Source of the DNA: Temnothorax longispinosus
Taxonomy: Eukaryota > Arthropoda > Insecta > Hymenoptera > Formicidae
Direction of reading: 5' to 3'
DNA length: 64,000 nucleotides
NCBI RefSeq assembly: GCF_030848805.1
Contig: NC_092365.1
Coordinates: 16,855,049 to 16,919,048, forward strand
The notes beneath the pieces are model-generated. The model ran no database searches. It was not told the origin of the DNA and saw only the letters and a program-made list of their open reading frames with translations. The position numbers and the translations under genes are program-made. Positions 55,473-64,000 of this stretch are shown piece by piece (position 1 is the first letter of the stretch; every line of letters starts with the position of its first letter).

Positions 55473-58400
55473 GTAAGAAATAATTGTGACACCCGACTTG
55501 AACGTATTTAGTATCCGGGCGAACTATACACGTTTCTCCCGCGTGCTATTACATCGGGTTACTTTGTAGTCCTTGTCCTAACGACGCCGCTCGTTGATGG
55601 CGATGCTGATGCCAATGGTGGTGGTGGTGATGCCGCTGCTGCTACTGCTGCTGGCGGATGCTCCGGGCGCCGTGATTGTAATATAGGTCAACGTTTACAC
55701 AGCTGCCTTAAGCTGGATTTACTGAAGAGCTTTCGCCGTACTACGCCAACCGGAGCAAACTGGGACGGCAAATATATTTTTTATCGCACAGTCGTACACC
55801 GTGCTTCCTCCTTTCCCTTTGCTGGTTACATGCAGAAATGATTTCGCACGTGCGTACACATATGTGACCACGTATGTGAATGATTCTTCCATCTTTCTTA
55901 TGATTATCCACGTAAATCGATCTAACTCTTCATTATCGTGTTCTTTTCCGTAAGTTGACATTGCATTCGCAAGGTTTAACAATTTTTCAGTCTTAATCCT
56001 GTTTACTATTACCGACTTTTTTCTTTCGACATAATTAACTTAATGTCAGTTTAAATTAGTTCAATATTACGTTTAATAAGTATAATTTAATATTATGTTC
56101 GATAAAGTTTTTAATATTATGGTTTAATTCTCGAATTAACAGTGCCTAGGTTGTTAGATTCGTCAATTAAAATAACATAATCGATAACCCATATTGTCCC
56201 GGTGAGCAAACTGATCTAATTATAGCCCTAGCCCTCAATAGAATCGAAGGCGAATAATGCTATCGCCTATGGCTGCACATTAACCATGGCTAAATATGTA
56301 ATTATTTGGGAAGCAAGGCTTTTAGCACCGATAATGCGCGGATCAGAGATAAGATAAGAGTTGCAACGCGTTAATGTGCGTTGCTTTGAACATACGTCAC
56401 GGCATACGCGAGCGGGGAAATGTGTCCGCAAACAGAACTTCGGTTTCGTCTTCAAAGGCGTCTCCGCAGCCTCAGTTTGCACTACCGACGCTTAGTTTGT
56501 CTCGCGGTCTCGCGATCTCCTTGCGAGTCTCACGAGATGGATTGGACCACCCACCGAGTGGCGGAGCGTACGTGCATTTGCTAAGTGATTAATCCTACTT
56601 CCTGAAACCGGGTCACGATATATTTAAGAACTCTCATGCCGCGATATTTTCTTTGAATTAAATACCGCACGGACGTAAAAATACCGTAAATACCGCAGAG
56701 AAATATTAACATGTAAAAATGTAGATATACATACGTGGGGGTATATATAAAATGCTTTCGCGTATTGATCACTTTGAAATTAATTTTAATGATAGATTCT
56801 TTACTGAGTTAGACTGAAGTTGGATCACCCATTTCGCACAAATACTTTAGAAGGGATTAATGAATCATATGAGTTTATGAATTATGCGAGTTAATAAATA
56901 GTATTCCGCTGGATGCGTCTCGCTATTAAATGCAAACCTCCGTTAATATAAGTGTTTAAATTGAGGTACATTTGTCAACCGTATATGATCGATAATGTAC
57001 GTAAATAACGAGATACTAATGATGATCTGTGTTCATCGGTTTTTTTTTACACGCGAACGATTTTAATCTTAAGGTATTTACATCCTTGGAATTGGTATTT
57101 AAAAGATGTAATAATTAATGTATTTATTATAATATATGTAGGTACATGGGTAATTTCACGTTTTTAACTTCTTTTACGACAGGACTGAAACATGTCTTTA
57201 CTATTTGAAAGATTATTTCAACTTTATTTTAATTACGACGACATCAACATTCTAAAGAATAGTTTTCCATTTTGCTGATTGCTAACTACAAATTGGAATA
57301 TCTGCTGCATCTCCTATTTCCCTTTTTCCCTTTCTTCGTACCACCAAGACATTGGTAATTCGAGGGGAAATGCGGACAGGCAGTGTCTCCGAGCGCTATT
57401 ATCAGGTGGTGCATTCCCCGAGCTTGACTTCAATGCGGTAGCAGCAACGGGGAACGGTTTCTTTTCAGAACGTGCTATGAGAAATTTTAACTAGCAAAGT
57501 TTCCCGGGAGTGGCGCGAAAACGGGAACGTGCCAGGGATAAAGGGAACGCGGGGAATAGCCGGGATGAAGGAAGGAAAGAGCAGTTGACAACTTTTTAAT
57601 CTCATTGAGATCTCATTGGACCCGCTCTCGTTGTTCCAACGGGGCGAAACTCCGGCTCGCGGCAAACAAATTTCGTTCCCAGCTACCCTCGGCAATCACA
57701 CTAAGGTAAACGCACGTAGGTTTTTGTTCCACCGTTGATAATCACTAATAAATTTCAATCTTTCGTAATGTGAAGGTATTTTATTCTTACCGCTTGCTTG
57801 TAGCCACACACTGTTAAATTCGTAGTGCCAAATTATACTCAATTCGAGCCATTTTTAATTATTCCTATAGGTCACTACTGCTCCTACTTAATATGTCGTT
57901 AATTTAACTAAAACAATAACTTAACTAAATCAATGGAGTTAAAATAATACTGTTTTTTATTAAAATAATAAATTTTGACACACATGACAGTTAAAAGTAA
58001 CAAAATGTTATTTAACTCAAGATATAGGTTTAAATTTTATTCTTTAATATTCAACATTGCACATATTAACGTGCAACGTGATCCATTAGGATCAACACAT
58101 TTTGATAACACAGCAGAAAAGAAACACAGTTAACGAGATAAATAAAAACTTGCATTGTTGATTCATTAATTATTTTAATTATTGTATTACTTTTGGAGTT
58201 ATTACGAAATAATATGAGAATATACAATTCAATCTTTTATGCCATAGAAAACGTTCGCTGTTAACTCAGTTACTTACTTTAACCGCTAAACTATATAGTC
58301 ACTTTTCCACGATCATGAAAATGCAAAGAATATCATAGATCATCACGTTTTGTCGTATGTATAGCGCGAAAAGACGACGAAATGTGAAAATACATGCGAC

Positions 58401-59457
58401 TTTGGCGGGAATGGCGGTCGTTGCTCTCGTTGGTTACCGCGAGCAAGGAAGTGAACGGAATTGGATGCGAAGTAACTCTAACCCGGGGAGAAAAGGGCGC
58501 CGGGAGAAAACGGAGACTTTCATATTTCCACTTTTCGTCCCTTTCTCGCACTTTCGCGTGCGAGATCTCGTTTCTCGAATTTTCAATGTTTAGAACCGCG
58601 CGCTTTTGCCGGAATGCGCGAACATAATGTGAGTGTAGATGAGACACGTATTGGTAACGTGGTCGATATGACATGCATTGGAGAGACAAATTAAACAATA
58701 TAATTTTTATATTTATACGGGCTCTTATATTCAATATCTTAGACTTTTGTTTTGGAATTTGCGTTGTATAATTATATTGCACTTTTCTAATCTCTAATCT
58801 AATTCAATTTTTTGTTAGTAAAATTGTAAAGTTTAATTAGATTAATATTATTAAGCACAAAAGATTTAGCTTGTGTGTATAAGGCGTAGATATTTCTATG
58901 TATTTGTGTTATTCACATGTCGGTCGAGTTCACTTATATTGTTTAATTAGATTAATTTTATGCAAGAAGTATATACTTATATATTATAGTTATATTGTAG
59001 TATTGATAATAAAAGAAGGATGTTAAACCCGATCTTACGTGACTAATAGAGAAACAAACATAGAGTCATTCACTGATCACTTGTTCTGCGTGATGTAAAT
59101 AAAATACAGATGGTACGGACTGCCAACTGAAAACTAGAATGAGAAAATAAATCATCGCGGGGATATGATTAAACGCGCAAGTTGGCCCGGAAGCGATAGA
59201 AATCACTTTGGACGATACGTCGGCCGTTTGGAGGGAACATTCGATGCGAAAATCGATACGGCGGGAGAGTCGCTCGATTTAGACTGATATCGGTGTGGAG
59301 GATAATATATGGTAAAGCCCAACGAGTACGAGCACGCATAAACGATAAGCCCACTCTGTTCCTATCTGACTGTTTGCATCGGATGCGTGTCGTCTCTCTA
59401 TCGCGTGTATGCGCGAGTCGCGGTCTGTAACGCGATTTACATACCAATTACAGTCCC
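55473..59457. other. non-coding stretch with a small hydrophobic ORF
   Basis: A 29-codon frame at 55597-55686 (see separate entry) is the only item of note near 55.6 kb. At 58831-58848 and 58941-58958 a 17-18 base sequence, GTTTAATTAGATTAAT, is directly repeated 110 bases apart. The remainder is AT-rich with chance frames only. Confidence 0.4.
55597..55686 (+). other. small signal-peptide-like ORF, doubtful
   Basis: From the ATG (context cgttgATGG) the frame reads MAMLMPMVVVVMPLLLLLLA and on, nine further residues, then TAG. The hydrophobic run followed by ADA/PGA resembles a secretory signal, as in the first coding exon of a secreted protein. A weak donor (GTAATA) lies just before the stop. 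But the region is a degenerate ATG/GTG/CTG trinucleotide repeat, which by itself produces such residues. It follows the exon candidate at 55386-55472 by about 125 bases. Confidence 0.15.
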
Positions 59458-59488
59458 TCGCTCTTTCTCTCTTTCTCTCTCTCTTTTT
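59458..59488. repeat. short CT-rich tract
   Basis: CTCGCTCTTTCTCTCTTTCTCT-type pyrimidine tract ending in a T run. Minor simple repeat. Confidence 0.6.
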
Positions 59489-59619
59489 TCCTCTGTCCGA
59501 TCTTCAAAACGGCGCATGGCAATAAAATCTTTGCGAAACATCGCGCACAATCAATTTGCTTAAGTTTCTATAACACTGTAGAAAGATGGATTCTTCAATA
59601 CATAGAACTAATAACAAAG

Positions 59620-59967
59620 AAATTTTAGAAAAAGATAATATTTTTATTGATATACTTACTTTTTGTTAGTATAATATAATTTTCGACAACTGTAAAAAAT
59701 GCGTTTATTTCATATATAAGTGCTTTTGAATTACTATTTCGAGTTTTAGAGTCCTTAATGGTATCAGAAAATATTTACTTCAAACCAGAAATTACTTTAA
59801 TATCGATAAATATGTTTAACAAATATTTACTTTTTCTAAGAAAATATTTGCTCAAATCAAAGATTTGGTTTTTTGAAACCGACAACATATTTCTTTGTGA
59901 TCAGTAACAAATATTTAATGACCACAGAAACCATTCGTTCGAAATTAATAGTTATTTGTGTAACAAG
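59620..59967. repeat. AT-rich diverged repeat flank
   Basis: Several AAATATTTACT and CTCAAATCAAAG motifs resemble parts of the tandem array 1 kb downstream and the segment at 60187-60230, suggesting diverged copies of the same repeat on this side of the hairpins. Confidence 0.4.
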
Positions 59968-60056
59968 TGTCGTAAGATGAAAATTCCCGGGTGCGGTTAC
60001 CGCACTCGCCTTCGGCTCGTGCGTAAACGTCCGCACTCGGGAATTTTCATCTTTAC
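59968..60056. repeat. long hairpin 1 (imperfect palindrome)
   Basis: A 21-base arm at 59976-59996 pairs with 60031-60051 with a single mismatch (key core AAATTCCCGGG against CTCGGGAATTT). Weaker complementarity continues outward (TGTCGTAA against TTTACACACGAC). The apex holds a second nested stem, CGCAC..GTGCG with GCC/GGC around TTC. GC content jumps far above the AT-rich flanks. It is of pre-miRNA or foldback-transposon size. No open frame of interest lies in it. Confidence 0.8.
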
Positions 60057-60072
60057 ACACGACTTACACTCC

Positions 60073-60163
60073 TTTTTATGTTGCAAGTGCCTGGAATGGT
60101 GGTCTATCACGCACGCGTAGCGTGCGTAATGGGGCACTTTCCATGCACGTGTTGCATAAAAAA
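60073..60163. repeat. long hairpin 2 (imperfect palindrome)
   Basis: The centre is a perfect 8-bp stem, ACGCACGC (60109-60116) against GCGTGCGT (60120-60127), with a three-base loop GTA. The stem continues imperfectly through TGGAA/TTCCA and GTGC/GCAC to an outer TTTTTATG/CATAAAAAA pairing. It starts about 20 bases after hairpin 1. Adjacent hairpins of this kind suggest a foldback element or a structured transcript; which one cannot be decided from sequence alone. Confidence 0.8.
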
Positions 60164-60230
60164 GTATTTATTTATCTAAGATAATAGTTTGCTTAAATCA
60201 AAGTGTTAGCATTTTCAAATTATCAATATA

Positions 60231-60503
60231 CTGCCGCCGGAAGCAAGAATGTCCATAACTACAATTTAATTTTATGATAATATTCATGTAAAGTTCAGAA
60301 GTTTATCATTTACCGAAATCAAGTTCGTTTTCAATTTAAGTCTTAAACGTATATGATCAAAATATATAGGATTTTATGGAAAATTTATTGAAAATTTATG
60401 GAAAATATAAATATGATTTGATGGAAAATCTTCTGAACTTTACATAAATATTAGAAAAGTAACAATTTGCAGTAACGGCGGCACTCTGTGTTTCTGGCGG
60501 CAG
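60231..60503. mobile_element. 273-bp MITE-like element with TA target duplication
   Basis: The left end CTGCCGCCGGAAGCA and the right end (complement CTGCCGCCAGAAACA) form terminal inverted repeats with two mismatches in 15. Both ends are flanked by TA (60229-60230 and 60504-60505), the target-site duplication of Tc1/mariner-type transposons. Inside, a second inverted repeat (TATGTAAAGTTCAGAAG-type arms near 60290 and 60440) is present. No transposase is encoded, so it is non-autonomous. The family is unknown to me. Confidence 0.75.
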
Positions 60504-60582
60504 TAAAAATTTACTTGAAATAAAGAAATTTCTGTGATAAAGAGTAGAAATATATATATTGTTATAATGATAGATACCACAA

Positions 60583-60655
60583 GCGTACGATTAGCTCAGC
60601 GTTAGCGTGTTAGGTTGCGACCCCGAACATCTTAGGTTCAAATCCCGTCGAATGC
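60583..60655 (+). pseudogene. tRNA-like sequence (tRNA pseudogene or SINE head)
   Basis: A 73-base sequence with a B-box-like GGTTCAAATCC, an A-box-like TTAGCTCAG, and an acceptor stem GCGTACG / CGAATGC that pairs at six of seven positions (including one G-T). The D arm is short and degenerate, the T stem has mismatches, and the anticodon loop lacks the universal T33, so no anticodon can be assigned. A decayed tRNA or the RNA polymerase III promoter of a SINE are the likely origins. No poly-A tail follows directly. Confidence 0.55.
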
Positions 60656-60785
60656 GTTCTAAATAAATGCGTAATGTTAATTAATTGTAATTAAAATAGA
60701 AATATATATACGAAACAATAAATACAGATTACACTATAAAAATATTTAAAAAAAATAGAAAACTATTTGAAAATTAAATTGAAAT

Positions 60786-61590
60786 GGTTTTATATTCTCA
60801 AGTAAATATTTATTTTCTTTTGGTTAATATTTATTTGATTTAAGAAATGCAGATCTTGAGGCAAGATCTGATTGTCTTGAATCAACGAAATATTTAGTGT
60901 AAGTAGGCAAAAATTCATTGCATTTTAATTCATAAATCGAAATTGTTTTGTATTCTCAAGTAAATATTTATTTTTTTCCGGTTAATATTTATTTGATTTA
61001 AGAAATGCAGATCTTGAGGCAAGATCTGATTGTCTTGAATCAAACGAAATATTTACTGTAAGTAAGTAACAATTCCACTGAATTGTAATTCATCACATCG
61101 AAATGGTTTTGTATTTCAAGTAATATTTATTTTTCTGTAGGTTAATATTTATTTGATTTAAGAAATGCCAGATCTTGCAAACAGCAAGATCTGTTTTCGT
61201 GAATTAAACGAAATATTACTATAAGTAAGTACAATTCACTGAATTGTAATTCATACATCGAAATGGTTTGTATTCTCAAGTAAATATTTATTTTCTTTAC
61301 GGGTTAATTATTGTATTGATTTAAGAAATGCAGATCTTGAAGCAAGATTCTGATTTGTCTTGAATCAACGAAATATTTACTATAAGTAGGGCAAAAAAAT
61401 TTATTGCATTTTTAATTATAAATCGAAATGGTTTTGTATTCCTCAAGTATATTTATTTTCTTTAGGTTAATATTTATTTGATTAAGAAATGCAGATCTTG
61501 AAGGCAAGATCTGATTGTCTTGAATGGCAACGAATATAGTACTATAATAAAGTAAACAATTTCATTGCATTTTCAGTTCACGATTTTTCA
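60786..61590. repeat. five-copy tandem array, unit about 160 bp
   Basis: Units begin near 60786, 60945, 61106, 61265 and 61430. Each contains TCAAGTAAATATTTATTTTC, then a GGTTAATATTTATTTGATTTA-like segment, AAGAAATGCAGATCTTG, a GTCTTGAAT segment, an ACGAAATATTTACTATAAGTA-like segment and AATCGAAATGG. Every unit carries the palindrome CAGATCTTG-loop-CAAGATCTG, with one inserted base in unit 4. Most differences between units are single-base insertions or deletions rather than substitutions. The array has a satellite or tandemly duplicated transposon-end character and no coding potential. Confidence 0.88.
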
Positions 61591-61735
61591 TTTGTCTAGG
61601 AAATATTTTTTGTTCCACAGAAAAATTGTTATAAATCTTGATTCAAATAAATATTTCCTTTAGTACTATTGAACGAAATATTTACTTGAACACAGTCAAA
61701 ATTTCGTTAAGTGGTAAATAAATTTTTTTCAGTTG
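61591..61735. repeat. AT-rich diverged repeat flank (right side)
   Basis: AAATATTT, TTCAAATAAATATTTCC and GAACGAAATATTTACTTGAAC motifs resemble the array unit in broken form and probably mark the eroded end of the repeat cluster. Confidence 0.4.
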
Positions 61736-62465
61736 TGCAAATACAAAGTTCTTCTTCTTTCCTAAGAAAAAATATAATTTTGCGACAGCCGAATGTTCTT
61801 TTTCTTATTTTTTCGAAGCGATCGTCTGCTGAAACATACGTACGAATGTTATGCAAATGCGAACTAAGTATTCCCGTTCGAGAGATTTTCTAAGGGACTC
61901 TTTACCGGTGGTAATGGTATGCGAGACGATCCCTGAGGCTCGTTCATGTATCATTCATGCGTCAGTTTCCGTAGGCGTTACTCAGCCCGACGAAATGTGA
62001 AGTCCGCAAGTTTACATCGGTCTTCGGGCGGTGACTATTTCAGATCATATTACAGTTATATTTTAGACTATTTTAGTACATATATCACGATTGATTTTAA
62101 TTTAATGCGATCATTTAAATTCCGACTCTAACAGGTTTGCAATATATACAATCTCTCAGTTCTTATTTATATTTTATAAACACGTGATCAGAAGAATTTA
62201 GTTGTTATTTTTTATACGCGTTGGAATAACCTATTATTTTTAAGAAAAGTATTCGTGATACGTTTACGATATAATATTAGCAATAAAAATTAGGCTTAGT
62301 GTATCAATTAAGATGGTTTTAGTCATATAATTTACAATACTCGTAAATTATGTGATCAATGCTCTTAATCGAACAAAATCAATATCGTGTCGGTTATTTT
62401 TTGGTCTGTTGAAGTACAAGCGCGTTAACTATTCGATTGATCGTCATCGTTCACTTCGTTGTCAG
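61736..62465. other. non-coding stretch, nothing recognised
   Basis: AT-rich sequence with only short frames of about 60 codons and no domain. It separates the repeat cluster from the weak exon candidates further right. Confidence 0.45.
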
Positions 62466-62614
62466 TGGCGAGAGATGCACGCATCGAAGAGTCGGGGCAA
62501 TCCGTTGCCTCGATTCACCGTGACACAAAAATACGGTATAAGAAAGTGAGAAAAGATCGAGGAATCAGCGACGCGGAGGAGTATCGATGGTATTTTGGTC
62601 ACGTACAGAGATAG
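62466..62614 (+). other. candidate exon, unknown product
   Basis: A good acceptor (cgttcacttcgttgtcag) and an excellent donor core (AGATAG|GTGAGC) bound 149 bases. One frame is open for 48 codons (contains SIHRDTKIRYKKVRKDRGIS) but reads TAG exactly at the donor. Another contains a short ATG frame ending in TGA. So it is either an untranslated or lncRNA exon or a chance pair. No domain is recognised. Confidence 0.28.
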
Positions 62615-62728
62615 GTGAGCGCCACGCCGCGCTGGTACGATAGGCCGCGACACTGGATAATAGACTACATACCGCATTATGTACACGTACCTGCTCTGTA
62701 ACATTATATACCTTTAACGCCCCCGCAG

Positions 62729-62830
62729 GAATTATTATTGCATTCAAAAGTTTCCATTCGGGGATCATCCGGCCATAAAGACCGCTCGCGAATTGCCGTC
62801 ATTCTTGTAGCCGCGATGCAGTTGGAATAT
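62729..62830 (+). other. weak candidate exon
   Basis: 102 bases between an acceptor (ctttaacgcccccgcag) and a GTGAGT donor. One frame is open for all 34 codons (starts ELLLHSKVSIRGSSGHKDRS). It does not continue the frame of the preceding candidate, which stops at its donor. On the minus strand a donor-like CAG|GTACGT lies just left of it (62687-62688), so the orientation is uncertain. Confidence 0.2.
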
Positions 62831-64000
62831 GTGAGTCTGCTGAGACGAAACTTGATTTCCTACAGCCCGAAAAGTACGATTCAGCAATCGCCATGGGTGT
62901 TTGTGACTCTGCGTCGCAAGTCACAAGCTGGATATGATGTGGATAGAAATAAAAAATATATTTTTTTCGTGAGAAACGCGTTTAGAAAGCGCTTTTAACA
63001 GTAAGTTTCAAAAGTAAATGTAAAAGCAAATTTTCATTAAGCAAAAATTGACTTTAAATTTATTCTATTTACAATTTTTAACTTATTTATAGCGACATGA
63101 GAGAAAATATTGTACTTTTAACCTTTTTCTACTTGAGATTTTTGGCATTGAGACTTGTTTAGACAGAATCGACAGTATCTCTTTCACTATTTACTTTATT
63201 GACTGTGCTAGGAGAACAGCGGACAGATTTCATTAACTTAATAGTCGTGACCGTCGATCGATTGAGTATTCGATCATCCGATGCAATTTATGTTTCCACG
63301 TCTTGGTCTTATGCATCCTACGAGAAACTTACTCCGACTTTAACGGTGATAATTTACGAAAGTGCGCTGCATCTAGAGTGGGTGGAATTAAATATGTCCG
63401 GGGACCGAAATCCGTTTCGGAGCAATGTCGTACGCGTGGCAACTTCCCGATAAGCCGAAGATCGTTTTAACTTCTTTAACCGAGAGATTGAATTTTCACC
63501 CTACCTTTATCTCTTCCCCTTTTTCTCATTGCTTTCTTTTTTTTTTTTTTTTTAATTATTTATATACAGGGTGTTCTCCTGTTATTATCTCTATATGGTC
63601 TTTAATTAATTTGGAAACATTTTCCAATAATGGAGATATCTTTTGTATCAATAATCTTTTGATTACAAAATAACCTTAATCTTCAGCATGTAGATTAGTA
63701 ACGAAACAGATTTAATTATTAATATGTAATATTGAAAATTGATAATTGATAATTTCTGGAAAAAGGAAAAATTTCTGGATAATCAGTAAAATTTTATTTG
63801 ATAAAAACTCCTATATCCGTAGCAGAGAGAAACTGCATGACTTCTGTGAGATATCTAGTATATATACACTTTTCTCTCTTTTTACGCTTTTCTGTTCGCG
63901 TAGAAACGCTTCTGGAACTTTCGGGGAAAGGTATACTACCATTGTTATCCCGCCGCTCAGCGAAATTCCCTCGAAAATCACGGCGAATCGCGGATTTACG
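62831..64000. other. non-coding end of window with poly-T and possible repeat terminus
   Basis: An 18-base T run (63536-63553) is followed by ATATACAGGGTGTTC at about 63563. TACAGGGTG-type ends are common termini of insect DNA transposons as I recall them, and the complement occurs at about 1010-1018. No matching second end is visible. The rest is AT-rich with nothing recognised. Confidence 0.35.

Noticed and set aside
60583..60655. A functional tRNA gene
   Set aside because: D arm shortened, T stem mismatched and no T33 or clear anticodon; called a pseudogene or SINE head instead.
1..64000. CRISPR arrays, bacterial operons, phage or integrated virus genes
   Set aside because: No regularly spaced direct repeats with unique spacers, no operon-like packing of frames, and no viral protein motif in the open frames.

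Overview
The window looks like animal nuclear DNA, most probably from an insect and plausibly a hymenopteran such as an ant. Compact genes and bacterial operon signals are absent. CG dinucleotides are plentiful rather than depleted, AT-rich linkers alternate with GC-rich blocks, and long (CT)n/(GA)n arrays recur. The few convincing exon-like segments are tiny (55 to 150 bases) and tens of kilobases apart. The lineage is an inference from composition and architecture; no gene here identifies a species.

No complete protein-coding gene could be recognised on either strand. The long open frames (up to 251 codons) lie in GC-rich blocks or run through CT/GA microsatellites, overlap one another on both strands, and show no known domain. 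I read them as chance frames. The best gene evidence is a set of + strand segments bounded by good splice signals: 23057-23153, 29879-29933, 48597-48685 and 55386-55472, with weaker ones at 5138-5246, 62466-62614 and 62729-62830. The clearest is 48597-48685, a GC-rich 89-base island in AT-rich DNA with a strong acceptor and a GTGAGT donor. The segments could be widely spaced exons of one long + strand transcript, either a neuronal-type gene with huge introns or a long non-coding RNA. Joined in order, 29879-29933 and 48597-48685 share one open frame, but it stops a few codons into 55386-55472.

Layout: 1-23 kb is non-coding, with CT/GA arrays at 5.5, 7.1 and 10.2 kb and GC-rich, ORF-shadow-rich blocks at 7.9-8.5 and 14-17 kb. 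From 23 to 30 kb there are two exon candidates, a CT array ending in an ideal splice acceptor (28.9 kb) and a 42-bp minisatellite (29.2 kb). The 30-48 kb stretch is mostly empty, with large CT and ATCT arrays at 37.9-39.2 kb and a 14-bp perfect inverted repeat at 42.5 kb. From 48 to 59 kb there are two more exon candidates.

The most structured stretch is 59.9-61.6 kb. It holds two adjacent long hairpins, a 273-bp element with terminal inverted repeats flanked by TA (a Tc1/mariner-type MITE by its form), a 73-base tRNA-like sequence, and a five-copy tandem array of about 160 bp whose units carry a conserved small palindrome. This repeat cluster is the main candidate for something undescribed.
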